Source of the DNA: Blasia pusilla
Lineage: Eukaryota > Marchantiophyta > Marchantiopsida > Blasiales
Reading direction: 5' to 3'
Assembly (NCBI GenBank): GCA_050084515.1
Contig: CM114273.1
Location: 40,610,001-40,674,000, forward strand
DNA length: 64,000 bases
Part shown: positions 22,930 to 33,871 of the stretch, in pieces
Position numbering within the stretch: position 1 is the first letter of the stretch
How the letters are laid out: the number at the start of each line of letters is the position of its first letter
Position numbers and translations under genes: made by a program
The notes under the pieces: model-generated
The model's database searches: none
What the model saw: the letters and a program-made list of their open reading frames with translations, nothing else
Told to the model about the DNA's origin: nothing

Positions 22930-23340
22930 CGGTGCCGTCGAAGTCAACCGGTGCCCCAAGCGAGGGAACAGACGGGACGACCGGCCTACTCTCCGGTGTA
23001 CCACTCGGGGACTTTTCCCCGGTAACCAGAGGGTCCCCGGTATTTTACCGCCGGGTGCCTTTTGCCGGTGTTGTAGCCGGTTTGCAGGTACTGTTTACAA
23101 GGAAGTGCCTCAATACCAGGACTTTTTCTCCCGGCGGTTTCAAAACTAAACGGAAGGTTCTGCTTTTGACCCCGGGCACTCACCGGTGCGCTTCCAGTCG
23201 ACCGGCGGTGGGAGGAGGACGAAACGGACGAATTAGTCGTCGGTGGCGTCCGTCAACCGGTGCCCAAAATGAGAGACCAGGGAGGAGTGACCGGCCGAGT
23301 CTCCGGTGACCAAAATGAGAGACGGGCCTGTCCTTTTATG
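22930..23340. other. GC-rich CCGG/CCGGTG island
   Basis: A GC-rich block unlike its AT-rich surroundings, packed with CCGG, CCGGTG and CCCCGG motifs; GTCAACCGGTGCCC occurs near 22943 and near 23253. No conserved protein is visible in the overlapping open frames. It could be the terminus of an unrecognised element. Confidence 0.4.
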
Positions 23341-24040
23341 AGTTCGTTAATTTCAGTTTTTCTTTTTCTTTTTAAATATTTTTTTAATATCACTCTAGGA
23401 ACAAGAAGAGGACGTGCTAGCCTTTTCGTGGTTTTTAGCCGTTCAATAGTTTACACTTTTTTAGTTTGGAACTATTTAAAACACGGGTGAGGGCTCTTGC
23501 GTGACGCATGGATCAATTTAAAACCATTAAAGGAAGAATGATTCGGCTAACTTGTTAAATATTTATAAAGGTATTCACAAATAAGTTTGGACATGGATAT
23601 GGGTTTCAAGGGTTGGGACTCACACTTTTAGTCCATGATGAAAGGCTAGGCCAAGGATGAGAGGAGCAATGACGGAGGAGGGATGAAAAAATGGGGGAGT
23701 ATGGAACACGAGGGCAAATAAGGGGAATGAGAAAGAAGGAAAATGTGTGGCCCATATGGACAAGTCCTTCCATAGGACGGACATAACTCCACGGACATGG
23801 ACATGGGCATGTTCACGGACACAGACTTTGTCCATATGTAACCTTGGATTTCAGGAAAGGGCTTCCTCCGCATGACACGTATGCATTGTAGGCCCTTCCC
23901 ATGTTGGCATGTGGTGGGTTTAACAGGAGCTAACAGTTAGGAGATAATAGTTAAGTTAAGGGAGACGTGGCTGATTTCACCCGTGCATCGCAAGGGCACC
24001 AGCTAGTACAAGTAAATGTCTTTTCTTTTTTTCTTATCAT
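23341..24040 (+). mobile_element. possible Helitron 3' terminus (end near 24005)
   Basis: At 23975-24005 the sequence CCCGTGCATCGCAAGGGC forms a near-perfect hairpin, followed within a few bases by CTAG and then T. That is the layout of plant Helitron 3' ends (hairpin, CTRR, insertion before T). A matching TC 5' end and any Rep/helicase remnant were not found, so this is tentative. The rest is AT-rich without genes. Confidence 0.3.
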
Positions 24041-24515
24041 CTAGGCTATTCACTTATCCCATCAAATGTGTATTAGGCCACTCAAATCCGGGCTACGGCC
24101 AAGGAAAGAGGCCCCTGGATGCCCTGGTTAAGGCGAAGCCCGTACGAAGAAACGGGAACAGAATTGGGTGTGCCATTTTTCTAAACGGTGTTTTGTTAGG
24201 GATATCTAAAAGAGACTTTTGTCCTCTTTTAGATCATATCAAAAATTTTAATTTTTTATGATTTTAAATAATAATAATTAGTGAACAAAACTCACTCGTG
24301 TGAAGTGAATGGCCATTTCTTCCGTGCCGAGATGTCTTCCCCGCGGGGGAGAATTGAGTAACCTTATTAGTTACTTTCTCCCCCACCCTTCTCGAAAAGC
24401 CGTATACATTGGTTAAATCAATTTTGGTTCATAGATAGTAAAATTCTAGAGGTGGAGTGATCCTTTGGAAGGGACAAGTACAAGGAGAGGTATTTGAAGA
24501 TCACGAAGGCATTCT

Positions 24516-24547
<32 letters not shown>

Positions 24548-25671
24548 GATTATGGTTGACATTTCATAGTTTGAATTTTTTTCAAAGCATGTGTCAAAAC
24601 GATTTGAAATAATACGTCTTCAATATTATGACATTTCTTCTTTATATTATTATGAATCTTTTCAAAATATCATGCTTTCCATTTTTTTAGATTAATTTCA
24701 TGAAGATTTTATTTCTATCTCTTTTCTTCTTATTTTTAATAATCATCTTAGAAGAAGGAATCATGTTTGGAATTATGGTACATGATAGAATATGACCAAA
24801 CTCGCAATCATCAAATTAAATAAAAGGGAGATCAAAAGCATACTTTCCATAAGTTTGTGGTATTTGAACTATGGACAAAGCTATGCTCGTCACATCCTTT
24901 GTAGCGACACGGAGAGTAGCCACGTGATGTTTCTGAGAAGATTGTATATCGGTCCCGAGAGGGCAAGCCATTGAGGAGTAGGATAACTGGAGTTTGCATG
25001 TTACCCCCTATTTTGGGCTCATTTGGAGCTATATTGAAAACTTGCCATTCAATATATATATATATATATATCAATTACCAAAATCCAACCTAAGTTGATC
25101 AGAGACTCCAAGAACCCTAGCAAAAACCTTAAAGAAGGTCCAATTTTTTTCTCTCTCAAAGATTAATTAAAATCTCTTTCACTCATTTCATCGAACTCTT
25201 AAGAATTGCACACCATGCTTTCATTAAAGGCTACAATTATTACTACTTGAATGTACAAATGATCTAAATAAAATGACAATATGCCTAACCCAATCTTAGT
25301 TCGAGATAACCTTAGCATAAGTTATCATGTTAGCAAGTCAAGCTCTTTGAGAGTAATCATATCTTCTTATCGTAGAAAATTGGTAATAAGCATAATTGAT
25401 GGGAAAAGGCTTTCATGGACACACACCACCATGGAGAGCAAAAAGTTTGCAATGAGAGAATAAATGAAGGCTGACCCCCTTCTCAATTATATAGGGTATG
25501 TATAAGCAACCCTAACCGTAATCCTAACCATAGTCTTGAGTTATACTAACTATGATTAAGTAAACCTAACTAAGATAATCGTGTTTGAATAACTAACCAA
25601 GATTAAGTTTTTTCCTACTTCGTATGAGTACCAAATATAATAGTTCGTATGTCTAATGAGCTTAACTATAC
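24041..25671 (-). mobile_element. AT-rich flank and probable copia 3' LTR region
   Basis: This follows the end of the copia pol remnant on the - strand and should contain its 3' LTR. A TATA-like CCTATATAATTG on the - strand lies near 25486-25500. AAT repeats (24517-24550) and an AT run (25053-25071) lie inside. LTR ends could not be fixed because no second intact LTR was recognised. 'ggctcatttggagctatatt' near 25016 resembles a block of the Ty3 LTR at 27537. Confidence 0.4.
24517..24550. repeat. AAT trinucleotide microsatellite
   Basis: About ten AAT units. Confidence 0.9.
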
Positions 25672-27345
25672 TCAATCTTCAATACTTCCGTTCAAGCTTA
25701 TATCGACATATCTAACACCTAAATCGTTTCTAAACATTTCAAATTTATCTTTAGTCAATGCATATGTAAAGATATAAGCAATTTTCTGATCTATATCTAT
25801 ATACACAAGATTAAATTCTCCTATAAGCATTTTCTCTATAAATAAAATGGTAGTGCACCTCAACATGCTTTGTTTGAGCGTGAAATATATGATTATTAGC
25901 AAGCTTGATGCTACTAATATTTTCTCAATATATTTACATTAGGTCCTAAATTACTAATACCAATCTCGGCATGTAATCGATGAGCTACACCGCTTCACAT
26001 ACTGCATCGGTTGCTCCTCTATACTTATCCTCTATAGAAGATAAAACAACTATAAGTTGCTTCTTTGAAGTCCACCTTATAACTACGCTTCCCAAGGTGA
26101 ATGAATAACAAGATGTAGAATTTCTATGAGACATCCTTCCTACCCTATTACCATTTATGAATCCCTACAATTATAAACTCAGAGAAGCTTCAAATTGAAG
26201 CCCAAACTGAATAGAGAATTTCACATATCGTTCAATCCTCCTCATAACGTCAAGATAAGGTTTTCGAGGTGTTTGCATGGATTGGCTCACTAGGCCAAGT
26301 GCGTAGCTCAAGTCCGACCTCCTTATAATCAAATAAATCAAATTTCCAACCATACGTCTGTATATGTTAGAATATGCAAGTAACTCTCCTTCATCCACTT
26401 TTAGCTTCACACTCTAGTCCAACACTGTGGAAATTTTTTTATAAGTTGTGATATCATACTTTGAAAGCATCTAAAAAATATATTTTCATTGTAATTATCA
26501 CATGCTTCTCTCCAATCCTGATAAACTGAACATCAAGGAAGTACTTAAGTGCTCTTAAATACTTAAGTGCTTAAGAGCACTTAATTACTTAACCCTATAA
26601 CTTTAGCTTGACTTGTTATACCATATCTTTAATACTCCCATTAATCAAGAGGTCGTCAACATACAACACAATGATAACCCTTTAGCCTTGCCTTCTCAAA
26701 ACATACAAAGAGGAATAAGAATCACAAATCTTAAAGCCAAACTCTTGTGGGATGTATGTAATCTTGCCATACCAAGCTCTTGGAGCTTGCTAGAGTCTAT
26801 ACAGAGTTTTTTTAAACCTACAAATGCGGAACGGAAACTCTAGATACTCATATCCAGATGGTTGAATCATGTATACGTCCTCATGCAGATTTGCATCCAA
26901 GAAGATATTCTTGACGTCCATGTGATATAGTCTCTACTCCTTATTCATTGCAACTACCACCAATATTCTCGTAGTTGCTACCTTTGCAACAAGGTTAAAT
27001 ATCTTCTCATAATCGATGCCATATTGTTGTGCATAGCCCTTGGCTACCAATCTGACTTTGTATTTGTTCACTATACCATCTTGATTGCGCTTTATTTTAT
27101 AAATCATTCTGTAACCAATAGCTTCCTTACCAGAAGGTATATCAACCTACTCCCAAGTTTATTGATGTCTTAATGCATGAATTCAATCCATTTGACCTTA
27201 TATGCAGATTCTTCAAAATAACTTGGTTCTTGTTCTTGAAGGGCAATTATCATATATGCATGATGTATTGCAAGGAATCCTTCATTTATGAATCTATGAA
27301 CTAGATCTGTAATTCTACTTGATCTAAGTTGTTGCTCCAAGGTGG
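25672..27345 (-). pseudogene. Ty1/copia pol 3' part: reverse transcriptase and RNase H, decayed
   Basis: Reading on the - strand from about 27345: a linker, then a reverse transcriptase with AIGYRMIYKIKRNQDG-like sequence, VRLVAKGYAQQYGIDYE, a conserved Lys-Thr-Leu-Tyr region and LYVDDLLI with the YVDD catalytic box (near 26650-26669). Then comes YRRMVGNLIYLIIRRSDLSY (26410-26171) and finally the copia RNase H tail ending FRNDLGVRYVDISLNGSIE (25902-25672). Several stops and frameshifts make it non-functional. The upstream half (gag and integrase) is on the other side of the Ty3/gypsy insertion at 39.3-41.2 kb. Confidence 0.82.
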
Positions 27346-27404
27346 ATATCTTTTTTTGCGACCCTCATAATCAAACGAGCGCCACGCAGAATCTCTGAAC
27401 TGTT

Positions 27405-28348
27405 ACGTCTCTTAGGATAGATCGGTGAGATCTAGTAGAGCGCCTTCGTGAGTAGCGGAGGATAGGCTTAGTAGGTCGAGGATGACGTGCTGAGGCCCCG
27501 GGAAACTTAAGAGAGCAGGTTTCCCCTTCGTTTCGGCTCATTTGGAGCCATATTGAGGAACTTACTATTTTAGGTAAGTACCATTTTGAGGAGGTGACTT
27601 GGGAGCATAGTTTACCATGGAGAGAGTTTGGGAGAGGGGAGGGGTATACCTCAAGGAGAGAGAGCTTGAGAGCTCATTCTCTCTTTGTTGAACGTCTTGG
27701 CATGAGGCGGCGGAACTATGGTCTTGCTTGCCTTGTGTGTGTAGCCCAAGCCTCTCATTAGGAGAGTGGGTTTGGTTTGACATAGAGAGATACATGTGAG
27801 AATGCACACATGTGTTGTGCGCATACATATCGCTACACAACATACATCGCTGGTCACATCTACACCACACAACACCGATCTTCCCCACACACGGGTCGAT
27901 CCACACATGTACAAAAATCAACTCATACATATACATGGACATCCTATCTCACACACGTACAAGAGGGGTGCTCCAACGGCCCAACATGAGAAAGATGGCT
28001 TAGGAAAGCCAACTTCCTCTCTTATATAAGGTTACAAAGAGCCAAAAGGCTCTTCCCCTAAAAATAGCCATCCCCTTGATAACCTGCGCGCATAGGTTAC
28101 CAGGGGCGGGTGACCTGGTCAACAAGTCACACGGGTGTGAAAGACCTTAATATGAAACTTGTCAGAAAAAAAGTTCCTGACACAATGAAACTATCCTCAA
28201 CCTCATCCGACACCGTGGGACAAAGTTACACTCAAGATAGTCCGGTGGCTCTTACGCCCTATCCACGATAGATCTCGACCTATTGGCTACTCAAATGTGA
28301 CACATGTGAGAACTATAGTGTTGTGAGAGAGATTTGATCTTATTTTAC
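27405..28348 (+). mobile_element. 5' LTR of the Ty3/gypsy-DNMT element (5' truncated)
   Basis: Matches the repeat at 37493-38290 over blocks such as CGTCTCTTAGGATAGATCGG, GGAGGGGTATACCTCAAGG and GGCATGAGGCGGCGG. Relative to the 3' copy it lacks the first about 130 bp (seen at 37366-37492) and a short segment after CCATTTTGAG. It retains about 510 bp between two ACATGTGAGAA repeats (27792 and 28302) that the 3' copy has lost. That retained part holds TTATATAAG at 28022, the likely promoter. It ends at about GATCTTATTTTACA. Confidence 0.75.
28022..28030 (+). promoter_or_regulatory. TATA box of the Ty3/gypsy LTR
   Basis: TTATATAAG in a cytosine-rich context inside the 5' LTR. The matching position is absent from the 3' LTR because of the 510-bp deletion. 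Inferred from sequence only. Confidence 0.5.
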
Positions 28349-29939
28349 AAAGAGAGAATGAGTGAGTGAGAGAGGTTCATGGGGGAGCTCGCTGGTCACT
28401 CGCTGTTTTGCAGGTTGGGGATCATATTCCCCGTTCAGCGGTTCATGGGAGTGCTCAACGGAGCAAGAGCCGCTTAATTGTGATGGTTCCTTTGCCAATT
28501 TTTCGTGTGGAAGAGTGGCGCGCGGAAGCGCTGCCCAATATTTGACAGAGATTGAGTATGGGGTCGGGCTGCCCCATGCCGGTGCTCTTAGGAGCACCAT
28601 GTAGCTTGCTGATTTGTGTTCTCACATGTTTTACATTTTCGTTGGGAGGAATCAGCGCGGAAGCGCTGCCGAATTATGTGTAGGAGAAAGAGACATTTGG
28701 CTTTATGACAGTCCCCGTAAGTTTTTATTGGAATGTTTGATTCCAAATTTTTTTTAATGCTCTTGTAGATCGTGAAGTTGTGCACGATGTGCAACAAACA
28801 ATGCGCAATTTGGAGTTGTGAGCAAAAAGTTATGGTCAATCTTGCAAAACTGCCATTGCTAAGCAATTTTTAGGGTTAAATTGTTCAAACCCTAAACCAG
28901 CCGCCACACCGGCGGCGGCCTTCACCGTCAATGGTCAACGGTCCGCCGTCAATGGTAAATGATCAACGGTCAACCGTCCACCGTCGGCCGCCGCCGCCGC
29001 CACTTAGCGCTCCTCAAAGCCGCATTCGTCTGTTGTCCACCCTTTGGTTGCCATTTTCGCCATTTCAGAGTGGAATGTCTTCCACGACCACCGTTGATTC
29101 TCTAACTTGCACCGCCACCACGTACTTTGGTTTGGCCGCCACCGTCATCATAGTTTCGTCATCAACCAGTGATGGCAGGTGATCCCGGGTTATGATGTTT
29201 GAGTTTTCATTTCATGTTGCTATGTTGTGATTGGTAGCCAATCGACGACGATCGAGTAATGTGCCGTGACGCCTGTAGCCGCAACGCGCCGCCAATTGCT
29301 ACGCCGTGCTACTCGTGGCCGCATCACACCGTCTCGATCGCAGAGCCGTTCCTTCACTAAGGATCAGAGTGTGTGAATTGCTGGTTGAGGAGGGTATGCC
29401 GCCGAGTGCCGCGCCCCATTCTCGAGTGCCGTGGTGTTTGTAGCCGTTCCGTGCCGCACCGAACCGGTAGATGTGCATCACACATAGAGGAGGTTTGAGC
29501 AGCGTCAGTACAAAAGGAGTACGACTTGCTGATTGGAGGAGTTGTCTTCACGATCGAGTTGGGGTCGAGATTTGCAGTTGCCGAGGAGCGACATCGACAT
29601 TATTGTCAGGTTACCCATTCTGGTCTCTTACCCTACACGTGTGAGGGATTTCCGGATATTGGGAAGTTATTTGGGATATTGGGTTTTGTGCTGATGCTAG
29701 GAGCATCGATAATGTATGGGTCTAGGGGACATTGACGTGTGTGGGATGTCCAGAGTTGAGGATGATTTTTCGATGAGACGATAGATCGGTTGATTTGCCG
29801 CACCACGCTGCTTGTTGCCGCACAACACACGTCTCAGTGAGAGAGTGTAGATTGAGTGCCGCATGTTTAGTTTGAGTGATTAAGGGATTACTCGCGAGAT
29901 TGAGAGTGATCGTGTGAGAGGGGCAGGAGGGCCATCACG
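28349..29939 (+). mobile_element. leader / 5' untranslated region of the Ty3/gypsy element
   Basis: About 1.6 kb between the LTR and gag. It contains a GGTGCTCTTAGGAGCACC hairpin (about 28579-28597), GTCAACGGTC repeats and GCC-rich runs (28900-29000). No standard initiator-Met tRNA primer site was recognised right after the LTR. The short ORFs here have no family signature. Confidence 0.5.
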
Positions 29940-31869
29940 GCGTTCTTTCAGGATTTTGAGAGGCGAGGTAGTGGATCTGAGAGTAGCTCTAGAGGGTTTA
30001 CGCGGAGTGGTGCGAGGTTTCGAGGATCTCCACGTGAGAGACCATCTCGATCTCCTTCTGTGTCGTCTTCAGACGAGGAGGAGCGTATAGAGGAGTGTGT
30101 TAGTGATCCACCGTACACATTGAGTGGTCCTACCAGTTGGGCGTACGAGATGGAAAACCGGGGTAGAGGACCGCGTAGGTTTTCAGGTGTTGTAGGCACT
30201 ATAGAACTACACGACTTCATTGCGAAGTTTAGGAGTTGGTCTCACTCATAGCGGGCTAGGAACTCTAGAGAGTTCAATCCGTTTACAACAGGGAACGATA
30301 TGTTCTAGCATTTAGAGGGGGCGCCCATGGACGATTACCATGAGTTCTCCAAGAGATATGCCCAAGAGATTGAGGCATGGCGACTCTACAATGACCCACA
30401 CTATGTGTCATAGACAAAGCCGTTCCCATATGAGGAGGAGGAGTAAGGAGAGGCTACTTCCTCTTCCACTATTGACATTTTAGGTGGGATCACTCGCCCT
30501 AGAGTAGTTGCACCGTCTAGTCGGGTTCATCCCAGGTTCAACCCTGTGGTTGAGTTCTTTGCTGAGTTGAGGGCGAGCTACCAGGGGGTACGGACGGAGC
30601 AATTGCAGAGCATCCATGACTTCCAGAGGCGCCCGGGTGAGAGTTTGCGTGAGGCTTACACTCGCTTACGCCAGTTGATCAACGTCACTCAGGGAGTGAT
30701 AGAGGCTCAGGCTATCCAGTCATGGTACGCGATGATGGACCGGACCCTGCGGACACGGGTACAGGAGGGGGTGCTTCTTATGAACACCTCCCCTACGTTG
30801 AGAGATGTTTTTAGGACCCCCGAGAACATTGAGCGCAACATGGCGGAGGAGAGCGTAGCCACCATGGGTTTTGGGCAAGAGCAGTCACGATTGTCTGACC
30901 ACTTGTGCAGCAACGTGGACTCCGAGATAGGTCGAGTGTGGCACCACGAGCTCAAGGAGGATATCGGGAGGCCGTGCCACATAGACATGCACCTTCATAT
31001 GCGGCTCAACAACAGTCGACTACTATTACTTGTTGGTCATGTGGTGGAGCCCATCATCAGCGCAATTGCACTCATCAGGGTTATGGACATGTGCCTCAAC
31101 ATGAAGGAGGAGATGGTGCTGCACCTGGAGGTTATCAGTGTGACTATTGTTAGAGGTATGGTTATACACGCGCCATGTGTTTCAGTTTATATCCTGAGTT
31201 ACGTCCGGACCGAGGGCGAGAGAGGGCGCTAGAGCAAGTAGATAGTCCGGGTGGGGCTAGAGGTCGTGCACCAGGTGGTCCCATTGGGGGACGAGGAGCT
31301 GGAGTTTCCCGACAGGGTGGTGGAGCTGCCCGTGGAGGAGGTAGCGTCAAGGGAGACATTGGGATGGCTGCTCAGATACAGCAACTACAAGAGCAGATTG
31401 CCGCTATGGCATTGAGGTTACCCGATGCCGGATCCGTGGCATCGACATCATATGGAGAAACTAGAGATATGGAGGATCCTGGTTGGATGAGCCGAGGTGC
31501 CCAAATGGAGGCCGCCGCAGTTGTGACGCGTGGAGCAGCCGCAGAGATGGATCCACAGTGAGGGGAAGCCAGAAAATAGACTAGGCTTCCTCAATCTTTC
31601 ACGTTGTCCGAAGCGATGAGGACCCCATTGATGGGTCCTCATCAAAGTTCCTAGAGAGTTGGTGATGTTGTTGATGTGCACGCACGAAGGGCGATGGGAG
31701 AAGCAAGTGCGACGACTCCTATTGTTGATGCTCAGGAGGGGCATGTGTCGAACACATTGTTGGGGGCGGCCACCATTGTGTACCGCACTCCTTTATTTTT
31801 TGCTTCCGATGTTATGACGTTGGGGGGTACGCCCTCCAAGGCTTTTCGGCTGGCCGCTTCACTATGTTA
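29940..31869 (+). pseudogene. Ty3/gypsy gag with two CCHC zinc knuckles, decayed
   Basis: The structural gag protein: an N-terminal Ser/Arg-rich part, then a capsid-like region (PVVEFFAELRASYQG, FQRRPGESLREAYTRLRQLI; 30546-30900). Two zinc knuckles follow: CWSCGGAHHQRNC at 31031-31069 and a second C-x2-C-x4-Y-x4-C at 31139-31180, where Tyr replaces the zinc-binding His and a TAG sits inside. A Gly/Arg-rich stretch and a coiled-coil-like QIQQLQEQIAAM segment follow. Frame 0 is used to about 30905 and frame 2 afterwards, so at least one indel is present. In-frame stops lie at 30249, 30306, 30411, 30444, 31151, 31559, 31577, 31652 and 31868. Confidence 0.78.
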
Positions 31870-32680
31870 GCGCGGAGTTGGAGTTCTTGCATCACGTTCA
31901 GAAGTGATTTCAGAGGAGGTGATGGACCTACCCATGGAGCGGATGCTCGGGCCGTCCACGTCAGATTCATAGCACGCTGCGGCTGCTAGGATGGCGGAGA
32001 TGCCCACTAGACCCGCGATAGAGCGTGCCATGGCTTCTCCTGGTGTTTTGTTGGTGGATAATCGAGGAGAGGTCTTCCACTTGGTGAGTCCGGGAGGTAG
32101 AGCTTTTAGTCCGCAGCACATCTTTTTGGATTTAGGAGTGCAACCCCTGATGTTGGGGAAAGCATAATTGAGAGGATTGGGCTTGACGAGAGCCGATGTG
32201 GAGCGTTGTCCATTCCAGATACAGACATCCTTGGGTGGAGTGAGTACCACACAGTTTATCACCCGACACGAGGTCGTGGTGAGGATTCGCTCGGGACATC
32301 CTATAGACGAGTCCGTGGTGCGAGCCAAGGTGATAGTGACTGATGTAGAGTCCTACGACACCTTGGTTGGTGGAGCAGTGTTATACCCGATGGGGTTTTC
32401 CCTGGGTTACTGGGAGGAGTCAGCGTCCTACAGACCAGGATGGCAGTCAGGTGATGGACGCCTTAGCTCATTACCCGTTCAATTCATAGGTGCAGTGATC
32501 GAGCGATGGCCAGGAGAGGTGGCGACCTTAGCAGCATTTAGCAGTACCATCACTTGGCCTAGTGATTTGATTGAGGGACATGTCCATGCAGAGGATACTC
32601 CCGTTCCTGACATTTCTATGGAAAGGAGTGTTATGGTAGCCACATCATTCCGTGGAGGAGAGGTGCCGCGTGGGGCTTGA
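31870..32680 (+). pseudogene. Ty3/gypsy aspartic protease region, decayed
   Basis: Retropepsin-like domain: active-site region FLDLGVQPLMLG (about 32127-32163; DLG in place of the usual DSG/DTG), then GLTRADVERCPFQIQTSLGG and the flap/second-strand region ESYDTLVGGAVLYPMGFSLG (32351-32410). Stops at 31970 (TAG) and 32165 (TAA). The frame changes near 32660 before the methyltransferase. Processing of Gag-Pol would be the normal role. Confidence 0.7.
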
Positions 32681-32697
32681 CTGAGGAGCTTTGACGA

Positions 32698-33800
32698 TTG
32701 GCAGATAAGCACGTGCAGACCACATGGAGCGAGGCGTTTGCACCGGAGTGTGATGGGTCTGAGGAACCCGTGGTAGCAGGGAGTGCTACGATGACACCCT
32801 TGGATACCACACCCATTGTGTGGCGTATTCCGGAGGAGGGTATGCAGGTGTTAGATCTCTTTGGAGGGATTAGCATCGGGTTAGCTGGAGTGCGAGTGCA
32901 GCAGTACCTGTATGTGGAGAGTGATGAAATTGCAAGGCGCGTCTCACTACAACATGTGGCGCAGTTACGCCTACGTTTTCCCAACTTGTTGTGTGCGTCC
33001 GCGATACAGGGGTACCAGAGTTCCCTACCGAGGGATATTTCGTTGCTGGAGGCGTAGGACTTGGAGCGGGTAGGGACCATTGATTTGGTCATTGCAGGTT
33101 GGCCATGTCAGGGTCAATCAAGAGCTGGACGAGGCATCGGGTTGGCTGACACTCGATCCATGTTATTCTGGGAGATGCTGAGGGTCTTGAGACATTTGCA
33201 GGAGCATCAGTCCCGTTCTCTGGCTTACATTGTGGAGAATCTACTGATCTTGGGCGATTCGAGGTCACGAGTGGTGACAAGTGCACATCAGGTGCGTGCT
33301 TGGATTGGCCCAACATTAGTTTTGGATGCGGCAAGTGTGGGTTCTCGAGCACATCGCCCGCGTCTATGGTGGACCAAGATGGTACCACACGAGGTGTTGC
33401 GAAGGGCGTATGCAAGAGTGGAATGCCCCTCCCACTTGTTAGTGGATTCCATTCTGGATCCTGGTCATCGATCACAGGCAATGAGGCACGATGATGGACC
33501 GCCGTTGACTATGGTGAATAGGGTAGGCCGGCTGCGGGCAGCCTTTCCCACGTTCGTGAGTTTTCCCCCTTCCTATACATACAAGGAGGCCAGTCTTGGC
33601 TTGGTTTGGGTTGACCAGGTTCAGAGGTTGGTGGAGCCCAACGCCGATGAGAGAGAGCGGGCAATGGGATTTCCCATAAGAGTGATGGCAGTATCGTCAG
33701 TGTCAGAGGCATCACGACGCCATGTCTTGGGTTAGGCAATGGACCTGAACTTCTTGATATGGATCTTCAGCTTGGCAGTGGCTGAGCAGCGTCGGATGAG
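32698..33800 (+). pseudogene. retrotransposon-borne cytosine-5 DNA methyltransferase domain
   Basis: A C5-cytosine DNA methyltransferase between protease and reverse transcriptase. Motifs occur in canonical order: motif I VLDLFGGISIGLAGV (SAM binding, about 32848), motif IV GWPCQGQS with catalytic Cys codon 33106-33108, motif VI VEN (33232-33240), motif VIII AHRPRLWW (33349-33372), motif IX-like region before ERAMGFP, and motif X RRHVLG then MDLNF (33712-33755). The canonical order excludes a DRM-type rearranged enzyme. The short gap between VIII and X and the VLDAASVGSRAHRPRLWW block favour a DNMT3-like relation over MET1 or CMT. All domain pieces lie in one frame with TGA at 32692, TAG at 33055 and TAG at 33733; the copy is inactive as it stands. 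Family placement is from memory of motifs, not from a search. Confidence 0.88.
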
Positions 33801-33871
33801 ATCGCGACACATCACACCGATTGGGTTGGTGAGCCCCATGCCTACAGAGATGGTGGAGGCAATGGCTGGGG

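Noticed and set aside
32698-33800. A free-standing host methyltransferase gene
   Set aside because: The domain is embedded between retropepsin and reverse transcriptase with no introns, start or separate stop of its own.
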